From the NCBI GenBank assembly GCA_964439745.1, contig CAYTQK010000033.1:1-17657 (forward strand): a DNA stretch of 17,657 nucleotides. The letters are read 5' to 3'. The first letter of the stretch is position 1, and every line of letters starts with the position of its first letter. The DNA is from CAYTQK01 sp964439745 (GTDB taxonomy: Bacteria; Desulfobacterota; Desulfobacteria; Desulfobacterales; Desulfosudaceae). This document shows, in pieces, positions 1-6,690 of the stretch. Position numbers and translations under genes: made by a program. The notes beneath the pieces are model-generated. The model was not told where the DNA came from and searched no databases. It was given only the letters and a program-made list of their open reading frames with translations.

Positions 1-1676
1 GGCATGCCGTTGGTCTTCCGGTGGATGATGGCTGACAGCGATTCGGTCTTCCCCGGCTCGCTTTGCAGAACATGAGCGACAAAAGCATTCACCCGGACCG
101 GATCAAAGGGAGCCAGCGTCAGCTCTTCCACATCACTGGCCCGCTCCCGGATTTTTTCGAGTGCCTGGTGGAGGGCGCGGATGTCAGGCGCGTCGGACCG
201 GTAGGAACCGACGATAAAAAAATACTGCAGGTCCGGATCCGCCGCCAGAAAGGACAATAGATCCAGGCTGGCCGGATCGGCCAGGTGAAGATCATCCAGG
301 ATCAGGGTCAGGGGGTGGCTTTTCCTGGCAAACACCCGGATAAAATTTTTAAAGGCAAAGTTGAAGCGGTTGCGGGCCTCTTCCGAATCCAGATCGGGTA
401 CTTCCGGCTGTTCCCCGATAATCAGGGCCAGCTCGGGAATTATATCCGTCAGCAGCCGGCCGCCGGGCCCCAGGGATGCCAGCAGATTCTCGCGCCAGGC
501 GGCGATCCGTTCGGCCGACTCGGTCAGGAGTTGATTCAGCATATCCTGAAAGGCGGTGATAAAGCCGCTATACGGGATGGCCTGGTCGGGGACCTCGAAA
601 GCGCCGGCACAGGCAAAACCGTTCCGGGCTTCGACGGCCTTGCGGTTTTCCGCCAGGAAAAAGGTCTTGCCGGCACCGGCATCTCCGGCAATCACAAAAA
701 AAACAAGGTTCCCGCTTTCCACCCGCCGGAACGCGTTCAGTAATTGCGCGGTTTCCTGGTCCCGGCCGATAAGCCGGCGGGGCAGGGTAAAATGGATGTT
801 GATGTCCTTCGCGGCCAGGAGAAACGGTTCGATGACGCCTTTTTCCCGGAGCCGGTCCAGGCATATCTGCAGGTCATGCCGCAAACCGGCGGCACTCTGG
901 TACCGATCCTCGAATTCCTTGGCCATCAGCTTCATGACGATGTCGGACAATATGGATGGCAGCGCGGAATTCAATTCCACGGGCGGAACCGGTCGCTTGG
1001 CGATGTGGGCATGAAAATAGGCCACCGGGTCGGTCAGGTCGTCAAAGGGCAGCCGCCCGGTCAGCATTTCATAAAAGGTGACGCCCAGGGAGTAAAGGTC
1101 GGAATGGTAACTGATCGAGCGGTTCATCCGCCCGGTCTGCTCCGGAGCCATGTAGGCCAGGGTGCCGTCGATGAGGGCATCCTCGGTAAGCACGTCCTGG
1201 GCATGGGTCAATTCCGCGGAAATGCCGAAGTCGGAGAGCTTGACCTGGCTGGTAGCGGGATTGTACAGAAGGTTGTGCGGCTTGATGTCCTTGTGAATAA
1301 TGCCGTTTTCATGCAGCTTTTCCAGGGCCCCGGCGATTTCAATGCCCACCAGCAGAAAAGTATCCAGCGGCAGCAGCTCCCGGGCCGTGATTTTTTCCAG
1401 GGAGGTGCCGGCAAAATCTTCCAGGACCAGGCCCACCCGCCCGTCTGTTTCCACCACCTCGTAAACTTTAATGATGGCATCATGGTCGATGCGTCTGATC
1501 AGGTCATATTCCTTGTTGAAGCGGGCAATTTCGGAGGGAGAGGGGTTGTCGATGTTCAGCAGCTTGAGAATAAAACGGCGGTCGGAATCGTCGCCCATCT
1601 TCCGGGCACGATAAACCAGCGAGGTGCGGGTCTCTTCAATCTCTTCCGATAAGATATAATCGCCAAAGGTGTCCAT
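1..1676 (-). CDS. Ser/Thr protein kinase with AAA-type ATPase domain (PknK-like), 3' partial
   Basis: About 558 residues are visible from the ATG at 1676; the frame stays open to the left edge, so the C-terminus is missing. Residues about 7-275 are a Hanks-type kinase: putative ATP lysine K38, catalytic loop HKDIKPHN (128-135), DFG (149-151), APEQ (177-180), and the block TGRMNRSISYHSDLYSLGV that is typical of this family. The glycine-rich loop is degenerate (no GxGxxG). Residues about 300-558 are an AAA_16/STAND-like ATPase with Walker A GDAGAGKT (331-338) and Walker B LTLILDD ending at D461-D462; the visible part ends at a KTNG motif. In known relatives the missing part is a long helical region, often followed by GAF and histidine-kinase domains, so this may be a very large hybrid sensor kinase; that is inference. 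An AGGA lies just upstream of the ATG and the promoter at 1704-1731 fits this start. Confidence 0.9.
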   Translation of the reverse strand, partial: MDTFGDYILSEEIEETRTSLVYRARKMGDDSDRRFILKLLNIDNPSPSEIARFNKEYDLIRRIDHDAIIKVYEVVETDGRVGLVLEDFAGTSLEKITARELLPLDTFLLVGIEIAGALEKLHENGIIHKDIKPHNLLYNPATSQVKLSDFGISAELTHAQDVLTEDALIDGTLAYMAPEQTGRMNRSISYHSDLYSLGVTFYEMLTGRLPFDDLTDPVAYFHAHIAKRPVPPVELNSALPSILSDIVMKLMAKEFEDRYQSAAGLRHDLQICLDRLREKGVIEPFLLAAKDINIHFTLPRRLIGRDQETAQLLNAFRRVESGNLVFFVIAGDAGAGKTFFLAENRKAVEARNGFACAGAFEVPDQAIPYSGFITAFQDMLNQLLTESAERIAAWRENLLASLGPGGRLLTDIIPELALIIGEQPEVPDLDSEEARNRFNFAFKNFIRVFARKSHPLTLILDDLHLADPASLDLLSFLAADPDLQYFFIVGSYRSDAPDIRALHQALEKIRERASDVEELTLAPFDPVRVNAFVAHVLQSEPGKTESLSAIIHRKTNGM

Positions 1677-1703
1677 ATTATCCTGTCTGGAGGCTATTTT
1701 TTT

Positions 1704-1731
1704 ATTATAACAAAATTACGTCAAAATTCAA
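1704..1731 (-). promoter_or_regulatory. sigma70-type promoter for the kinase gene
   Basis: On the minus strand TTGAAT (1731-1726) and a perfect TATAAT (1709-1704) are separated by 16 nt in an AT-rich patch that stands out from the high-GC surroundings. It ends 27 nt upstream of the kinase ATG at 1676, giving a short leader that carries an AGGA ribosome site. Confidence 0.6.
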
Positions 1732-1861
1732 TGGTTTTTTAAGGGCTGCCGGAGGTCCCGCATGAAAAGGAACTGCGGCCAACCGGGCGGCGGATTCCCT
1801 TTTTCGAACCGGTGATTCAACCGGCAGGCCTTGCCAGGGCCGCCTGGAGTCGTGAATATGA

Positions 1862-1890
1862 TTGCCATTCCAGCCGGTTCAAGGTACAAT
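1862..1890 (+). promoter_or_regulatory. sigma70-type promoter for the acyl-CoA synthetase gene
   Basis: TTGCCA (1862-1867) and TACAAT (1885-1890) are separated by 17 nt. The predicted start of transcription, about 1897, lies upstream of the AGGAG at 1913-1917 and the ATG at 1925. It therefore argues against the longer in-frame starts at 1862 and 1889, which would fall inside or upstream of the promoter. Confidence 0.55.
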
Positions 1891-1924
1891 GGAAATTAAA
1901 GCAGACCATACCAGGAGAGGGGTT

Positions 1925-3718
1925 ATGGCGATTATTGATTTTCCGAACATACATGGGATGCTCGAAAACACCGTCACTGCCAAGCCGGAGCAGACTGCTT
2001 ACCGCTGGTTCGCCGAAGACGGGGAAAGCCTGCAGTCGGTTTCCTGGCGAGAGTTTCACCGGGAAGTCCACCAGGTCGCCAGGGCGTTGATGGCCCTGGG
2101 AGTGGCCAGGGGCGACAAGGTTAACATCCTCAGCTATACCTGCTACCGCTGGATTCTCTCGGACCTGGGCATCACCACCTGCGGGGCCGTCACCGTGGGG
2201 ATTTATCAATCCAACCTGGCCAAAGACTGTCAGTATATCATCAACCACTCCGACGCGGTCGTCATTTTTGTCGAGAACCAGGCCCAGCTGGACAAGCTGC
2301 TGGAAATCCGGCCGGAGATACCGGCCGTCCGCAAGGTCATTCTCTTTACCGGCAGCTACCGGGATGACTGGGTGATGCCGTTTGATTCGTTTTTAAAACT
2401 TGGCGCGGATATTTCTTACGAGGCCATGGCCGAGCGGATTGCCGCGGTCGCGCCGGACGATCCGGCCGGCATAGTCTATACTTCCGGGACCACCGGCGAA
2501 CCCAGGGGCGCCGTGCTGACCCACGATAACCTGACCTTCACTTCCCAGTCCGCCCGGGAGTGCCTGGACATACGGGAGGAAGACGTGACCTTTCTGTTTC
2601 TTCCCCTGGCCCATGTTTTTGCCCAGATCTGTGTCAACCTGGCCCTGTTGACCGGATCGGTCACCGTTATCGCCCGGGGCATCGACACCCTCAGGGATGA
2701 TTTGGACAGCGCCCGTCCGCACTGGTTTGCCAGCGTTCCCCGCATTTATGAAAAGGTGTACGCCAGGGAGGTCAGCGATGCCGAGACGGGGGGCGGCCTG
2801 CCCTTGAAAATTTTTCACTGGGCCTGCCGGGCCGGCGAAGCGGTCAGCGACTGCAAACTGGCCAACCGTCCCGTTCCCATGGTCCTCCGCCTCCAGTATG
2901 CCCTGGCCACCCGGCTGGTCTTCAACAGACTGCAGGCGGACCTGGGGGGCCGGGTCCGCTGGTGCATCAGCGGCGCCGCCCCCCTGGATCCCTCCATCGC
3001 CAGATTTTTTCATGCCGCCGGCGTGCTGATTCTCGAAGGCCTGGGCATGAGCGAGAATACGTCCTTTACCAACGTCAACCGGGTGGACAATTATCGCTTC
3101 GGCTGGGTCGGTTTGCCCGGGCCGGGCATTGAACAGAAGCTCGACGCGGACGACGAGGTCCTGTTCCGCGGACGCAACGTCATGAAAGAATATTACAAGA
3201 TGCCGGAGGAGACGGCGGCCACCATCGATGCGGACGGTTGGCAACGGTCCGGGGATCTGGGGGAGATCGACGCCGAGGGTTTTCTGCGGATCACCGGCCG
3301 GAAGAAAGACATCATTATCACGGCCGGCGGCACCAATGTCGCGCCGTCCGCCATCGAGGGGTTTGTGGCCACCTCCCGTTACATCAACCAGGTCTGTCTC
3401 ATCGGTGACCGGCGTCAGTACCTGACGGCCCTGATTACCCTGGATCCGGAGAACGTGGGCGAATATGCCCGGCAAAAGGGCATCGCTTTTGTCCGCGTCG
3501 ATGACCTGATTACCCATCCCGCCATCATCGACCTGGTCGACCGGGAGGTGGCGGAAAAAAACAAGGACTTGGCTTCTTTTCAGCAGATCAAGAAATTTGC
3601 CCTGGTGCCGGAGTTTACGGTGGAAAACGGTCTCATTACCCCGACCTTCAAGATCAAAAGAAATATCGTGCGGGAGAGGTTCAAGGTCCAGATCGAGGCC
3701 ATGTATGCCGACGAATAA
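1925..3718 (+). CDS. long-chain acyl-CoA synthetase (AMP-binding, FAA1-like)
   Basis: 597 residues. It should activate a fatty acid to acyl-AMP and then to acyl-CoA in the cytoplasm. Motifs of the ANL adenylating family are present in order: P-loop YTSGTTGEPRG (185-195), the GLGMSENT motif, then SGDLGEIDAEGFLRITGRKKD with the hinge and the following AGGTNVAPSAIE, and a C-terminal TPTFKIKR carrying the probable catalytic lysine. The overall pattern matches the long-chain COG1022 group, not the FadD-type ligase at 14292-16022. The P-loop has Arg where most members have Lys (PKG to PRG). The start is set by AGGAG at 1913-1917, 7 nt before the ATG. The gene is divergent from the kinase and convergent with the radical SAM gene, with only 15 bp between the two stop codons. 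Chain-length preference cannot be read from sequence. Confidence 0.92.
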   Translation: MAIIDFPNIHGMLENTVTAKPEQTAYRWFAEDGESLQSVSWREFHREVHQVARALMALGVARGDKVNILSYTCYRWILSDLGITTCGAVTVGIYQSNLAKDCQYIINHSDAVVIFVENQAQLDKLLEIRPEIPAVRKVILFTGSYRDDWVMPFDSFLKLGADISYEAMAERIAAVAPDDPAGIVYTSGTTGEPRGAVLTHDNLTFTSQSARECLDIREEDVTFLFLPLAHVFAQICVNLALLTGSVTVIARGIDTLRDDLDSARPHWFASVPRIYEKVYAREVSDAETGGGLPLKIFHWACRAGEAVSDCKLANRPVPMVLRLQYALATRLVFNRLQADLGGRVRWCISGAAPLDPSIARFFHAAGVLILEGLGMSENTSFTNVNRVDNYRFGWVGLPGPGIEQKLDADDEVLFRGRNVMKEYYKMPEETAATIDADGWQRSGDLGEIDAEGFLRITGRKKDIIITAGGTNVAPSAIEGFVATSRYINQVCLIGDRRQYLTALITLDPENVGEYARQKGIAFVRVDDLITHPAIIDLVDREVAEKNKDLASFQQIKKFALVPEFTVENGLITPTFKIKRNIVRERFKVQIEAMYADE

Positions 3719-3733
3719 GGGTGCCGTCTGTGA

Positions 3734-4747
3734 TCATAAATCATAACCGGGGATCAGGGCGCCGCAGAAAAAGCAGTGACCTTCCTTGATGTTGTATTTC
3801 CGCAGATTGAAATGACCGGCCCGTTCCACGATCAGCTTGCCGCACTGGGGGCAACAGGTGTTTTCGGCGGGATGGCCGCCGACATTGCCGATATAGACGT
3901 ATTGCAATCCCATTTCCAGTCCGATATCGCGGGCCCGGGTCAGCGTGCCCACCGGGGTGGGGGCAACAGATTTCATTTCATGGGCGGGGTGGAAGCGGCT
4001 GATATGCCAGGGCGTTTCCGGCCCCAGGTCATCGGCGATGAATTCGGCCATGGCCCGGATTTCCGCCTCTTCATCGTTTTTTCCGGGGATCAGCAGGGTG
4101 GTCACTTCCACCAGGATGCCCCGGGAGACAAATCGCCGCAGGCTCTCCAGCACCGGTTCCAGCCGGGCCTGGCAGATTTCCCGGTAAAAATCGTCACTGA
4201 ACGACTTTAAATCGATGTTGATGGCATCCAGGCAAGGGGCGATCAGGTCGATGGCTTCCGGGGTCATGTAGCCGTTGGACACGAACACATTTTTGAGCCC
4301 TTTTTCATGCGCCAGCAGTCCCGTGTCATAGGCGAATTCCATGTTGATGGTCGGTTCGGTATAGGTATGGGCGATGCTCTGGCAGCCGCTCTCCAGGGCG
4401 TGATCGACCACGTCGGCGGCCGAAAAGATCTTGCCAGCCACCCGCCCGGTCTGGCGCGGCATCTGGGAAATTTCAGCGTTCTGGCAGAAGGCGCAGCGGA
4501 AATTGCAGCCGGCCGTGGCAATGGAGTAGGCCAGGGAGCCGGGCATGAAATGGTAAAGCGGTTTTTTTTCGATGGGGTCGGGATTGATGGCCACCAGCTT
4601 GCTGTAGACCAGCGATTCCAGCACACCGCCGTTGTTCTGCCGGACCTTGCACCGGCCGAAGCCGCTTTCCTTGATCAGGCAGCGATGGCTGCAGAGGTGG
4701 CAGCGGACATTGCCGTCATTCAGCGCTTCATACAGGCATGCTTCCAC
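3734..4747 (-). CDS. amrS: AmmeMemoRadiSam-type radical SAM enzyme (AmrS)
   Basis: 337 residues from a GTG start. The radical SAM cluster motif CxxxCxxC is C81, C85, C88 (GCNFRCAFCQN), in the pyruvate formate-lyase activase-like family. An N-terminal cysteine set (C16, C19, C23, C33; RCHLCSHRC) and a C-terminal set (CCPQC and CFFCG) look like metal-binding knuckles and are typical of AmrS. The start is GTG at 4747: the family begins a few residues before the LYE...C..C motif, and a GAGG lies 6 nt upstream. The frame stays open further upstream, but that part lies antiparallel-free within the methyltransferase gene in another frame and is Pro/Trp/Arg-rich nonsense. The gene overlaps the methyltransferase end by 20 nt, suggesting translational coupling. 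The family is linked to AMMECR1 and Memo proteins, neither visible here; its substrate is not established from this sequence. Confidence 0.88.
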   Translation of the reverse strand: MEACLYEALNDGNVRCHLCSHRCLIKESGFGRCKVRQNNGGVLESLVYSKLVAINPDPIEKKPLYHFMPGSLAYSIATAGCNFRCAFCQNAEISQMPRQTGRVAGKIFSAADVVDHALESGCQSIAHTYTEPTINMEFAYDTGLLAHEKGLKNVFVSNGYMTPEAIDLIAPCLDAINIDLKSFSDDFYREICQARLEPVLESLRRFVSRGILVEVTTLLIPGKNDEEAEIRAMAEFIADDLGPETPWHISRFHPAHEMKSVAPTPVGTLTRARDIGLEMGLQYVYIGNVGGHPAENTCCPQCGKLIVERAGHFNLRKYNIKEGHCFFCGALIPGYDL

Positions 4748-5546
4748 GATAGGCCTCGTTGTCGAAAATGTCGGCGGTTTTCGCCCGGCAGACTTCGCTC
4801 GGCAGCCCGGCCACCAGGCCGGCTTTCTGGCGGGGCACGTGCTTGAGGGCCAGGGGGGTGGTGCGGAAGCGCGGCACCAGCAGGGCCGAGACCCCGGCAA
4901 AGGCGCCGAAAGGAAAGCTTTTCATCAGTTCCGCGGTCTCAATCCGACGGGTCAGCCGGCCCTCAAAGGGAAGATGGTAAATCGTGCGCCAGCCGACCGG
5001 AATATCCCCCATCAGCGACCGGATCATGGCTTTGATTTCCCAGACACTGAAAAATCGGGCTTTGGTGTAAATGCAGTCGGTAAAAACGCCCCGCAGCCGC
5101 CGTTCTATGCCTTTTAGGGCGTAGCGGTTCATGACGCCCACGAAAATTTTGTCCTTGGCCACCCGGCAGGCTTCTGCCAGCGCCGCCCGGGGGTTGTCCA
5201 CGAATTCCAGGGAGGTAAAAAAAACGGCGTGATTAAAGGAGTTGTCGTCAAAGGGCAGGTTTTCGGCGAACCCCCGGTAGAGGTCCGCCCGCTGCTGCAC
5301 ATTTTTATAGGCCACGTCCAGCATATAAGGAGAAGGATCCAGGCCGGTTACGTCCAGTCCCTTGCCCAGCAGCCGGAGGATGCTCACTCCCGTGCCGCAG
5401 CCGATATCCAGGACCGACTCGCCCGGAACCGGCTTCAGCATTTCGCACATCAGCCCGGTTTCCAGTTCCACGGCGCAGGCGTTGCGCCTGTCCCGGGTCC
5501 ATTGCTGATACGCCACCGCGTCTTTGAATGTGAATACATGCCCCAT
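4728..5546 (-). CDS. class I SAM-dependent methyltransferase
   Basis: 272 residues from the ATG at 5546. Motif I is VLDIGCGTG (about 46-54), followed by a VTGLDPSPYML segment carrying the acidic ribose-binding residue and by a Methyltransf_11-like core (FDDNSFNHAVFFTSLEFV). The C-terminal 70 or so residues (RRIETAELMKSFPFGAFAGV onward) are not assignable and probably shape substrate choice. The start is uncertain: an ATG at 5558 and a TTG at 5582 are in frame upstream, and none has a convincing ribosome site; 5546 was chosen because MGHVFTFKDA resembles the usual N-terminus of these enzymes. It lies 63 bp after the NYN gene and overlaps amrS by 20 nt. Substrate unknown; a small molecule or metabolite is more likely than DNA. 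Confidence 0.85.
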   Translation of the reverse strand: MGHVFTFKDAVAYQQWTRDRRNACAVELETGLMCEMLKPVPGESVLDIGCGTGVSILRLLGKGLDVTGLDPSPYMLDVAYKNVQQRADLYRGFAENLPFDDNSFNHAVFFTSLEFVDNPRAALAEACRVAKDKIFVGVMNRYALKGIERRLRGVFTDCIYTKARFFSVWEIKAMIRSLMGDIPVGWRTIYHLPFEGRLTRRIETAELMKSFPFGAFAGVSALLVPRFRTTPLALKHVPRQKAGLVAGLPSEVCRAKTADIFDNEAYRGSMPV

Positions 5547-5609
5547 AAAAAGGAGCATAAGAAAAAAGGGTCTTTTTTTCAAGCATTAACCGACAAGGAA
5601 GAACCGCAG

Positions 5610-6137
5610 CTAAATTTTTTCGATTTTTTTGCGGTGGCGGCGCTCTTTTTTGGACAGGCGGCGGCTGGGCCCCCTTTTTTTGGTGTCCAGCCGCGGGGCG
5701 GGCTCTTCGTCGGGTTCGGGGATAAGGTCGCCGGCGGCCAGGAGCACCGCCCGGGTCAGGCGGCGTTCGAATTCCACCGAGTCCACCACGGCCGCCCCGG
5801 CCTGCTCGGCAAAGCGGATGATCTCCCGGTCCGAACTGACCACCAGGGCGCGCTCTTTTTTCCGGGCGGTCAGCTTCTTGATAAGGGTATCGGCCGTCTG
5901 GCCGGGCGCGGAAAATTCCACCGCCACACCGCTGAAGCGATCATGCCGCTGAAAATAGGCGGGCGCCGCCGTGCCATCGAAAACCACCGTAATTTCGTGG
6001 TGCTTGACGCCTCGATAGGCGGCCAGCTGCTCCAGCAGGGCTTCCCGGCCTTCCTGCAGGTCGCGCCGGTCCAGCCGGCTGAGTTCGGCGGATTGGCGGA
6101 TCAGGTTATATCCGTCAATAATGATATGCAGAGACAT
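5610..6137 (-). CDS. NYN (PIN-like) domain RNase, YacP/Rae1-like
   Basis: 175 residues. The NYN domain fills residues 1-145: HIIIDGYNLIR with D8 and N11, VVFDG with D54, SAPGQTADTLI with D83 and VVSSDREI with D103. These acidic residues would build the metal-binding nuclease site. The family includes Bacillus Rae1/YacP, a ribosome-associated mRNA endonuclease. The tail (about 148-175) begins acidic (EPDEEP) and ends strongly basic (Lys/Arg/His-rich), which could bind RNA or ribosomes; that is inference. First gene of a likely minus-strand unit with the methyltransferase and amrS. No clear ribosome site precedes the ATG. Confidence 0.82.
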   Translation of the reverse strand: MSLHIIIDGYNLIRQSAELSRLDRRDLQEGREALLEQLAAYRGVKHHEITVVFDGTAAPAYFQRHDRFSGVAVEFSAPGQTADTLIKKLTARKKERALVVSSDREIIRFAEQAGAAVVDSVEFERRLTRAVLLAAGDLIPEPDEEPAPRLDTKKRGPSRRLSKKERRHRKKIEKI

Positions 6138-6216
6138 AACAACGCGGGCTACGGCAACAGGCCAATATCGGCGTTACCCGGCGCGCCTCGGAATTTCATC
6201 ACGCCAGCGGCTTGAC

Positions 6217-6263
6217 GCCTTCCTTTCGACGCCGGTGGCCATCGGCCCCGAAAGGCGCGAGGC
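6217..6263. repeat. imperfect hairpin, possible dispersed intergenic element
   Basis: CCTTTCG (6222-6228) is the exact reverse complement of CGAAAGG (6249-6255). Inside it GGCC (6237-6240) pairs with GGCC (6244-6247) around a 3-nt ATC loop, and outside it GCCT (6217-6220) can pair with AGGC (6260-6263). The interior loop is asymmetric. An A-run follows on the plus strand, so it is not a plus-strand terminator. Whether it recurs in the genome cannot be seen from one window. Confidence 0.35.
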
Positions 6264-6340
6264 ACGAAAAAAACGGGAATCAGCGCAACCACTGAGCCGT
6301 TACGGAACAATAATTCCTCCACCGAATCCGGAGAGGAACC

Positions 6341-6359
6341 GTTGTTTTTGGATAACAAC
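6341..6359. repeat. inverted repeat GTTGTT-N7-AACAAC
   Basis: A perfect 6-bp inverted repeat with a 7-nt spacer in the AT-rich part of the NYN/pfkB intergenic region. The 19-bp size and symmetry fit a dimeric repressor operator, but nothing identifies a regulator. Confidence 0.3.
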
Positions 6360-6382
6360 AAAAACATTATATAACACATTGA

Positions 6383-6411
6383 AATGGTAAGTTGAAATAA
6401 TATCAACCATT
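6383..6411. repeat. bulged inverted repeat, possible operator or leader hairpin
   Basis: GTTGA (6391-6395) and TCAAC (6403-6407) form a 5-7-5 palindrome. The outer bases AATGG and CCATT extend it to about 9 bp if a 4-nt bulge is allowed on the left arm. It lies about 20 nt upstream of an AGGAG at 6427-6431. Confidence 0.3.
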
Positions 6412-6437
6412 ATATCTAAAATAAAAAGGAGACGAAC

Positions 6438-6620
6438 CTGGCCGACAAATTTAAAATTTTTGTGCACACTCAGAGCTTGTCGCGTGTGGATAGTTTTGGT
6501 AAAGATGTTTTCATGAAAAATTTTCCCTCAGAAAAGGGAGGGGCAAGCCGGCTGATCTTCACCGGTGAATTCAAGGGAAGCTTTGCTCCCTTTGTTTCAA
6601 CGCTTGGCCACGCTTCTTGA
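6438..6620 (+). CDS. possible 60-residue leader peptide with CTG start
   Basis: A strong AGGAG (6427-6431) sits 6 nt before a CTG codon that opens a 60-codon frame ending in TGA at 6618-6620. The peptide begins LADKFKIFVHTQ and is not recognised. There is no in-frame ATG, GTG or TTG between the upstream stop and this CTG; in-frame GTG (6462) and TTG (6477) starts exist further in but lack ribosome sites. Base composition is lower in GC than in the neighbouring genes. The frame contains the hairpin at 6573-6592 and ends 70 bp before pfkB. It could be a leader peptide, a decayed gene whose ATG has mutated, or chance. Confidence 0.2.
   Translation: MADKFKIFVHTQSLSRVDSFGKDVFMKNFPSEKGGASRLIFTGEFKGSFAPFVSTLGHAS
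6573..6592 (+). promoter_or_regulatory. hairpin in the pfkB leader
   Basis: AAGGG(A)AGC and GCTCCCTT form an 8-bp stem with one bulged A and a TTT loop, followed by TGTTTC rather than a full T-run. About 100 nt upstream of the pfkB ATG. It could act as a weak terminator or attenuator, or only reflect coding sequence of the small frame it lies in. Confidence 0.35.
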
Positions 6621-6690
6621 GGGGAGGAAATATCCGGGGCTGCCGTATCAGCGACATGGCCTCCTCTCTGAAGAAGGAACGGGGCGATCC

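Larger units (their letters stand above)
6138..6437. other. intergenic region with palindromes, no convincing gene
   Basis: This stretch separates the NYN gene (minus) from the leader of pfkB (plus). Its left half (6138-6300) is GC-rich and contains a long imperfect hairpin (6217-6263). Its right half (6300-6437) is AT-rich and holds two short inverted repeats (6341-6359 and 6383-6411), probably regulatory. One TTG-initiated minus frame (6406 to 6149) runs across it but has no ribosome site and crosses these structures, so it is not called. Confidence 0.6.

Noticed and set aside
744..1652. 302-codon plus frame opposite the kinase
   Set aside because: Antisense to intact kinase and ATPase motifs; composition is that of a reversed coding strand.
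2393..3517. 374-codon minus frame opposite the acyl-CoA synthetase
   Set aside because: Same reason: shadow of a certain gene, no motif, no ribosome site.
6149..6406. 85-codon minus frame with a hydrophobic N-terminus upstream of the NYN gene
   Set aside because: TTG start without ribosome site, runs through palindromes and a hairpin block, and the C-terminal half is low-complexity Arg/Pro/Gly.
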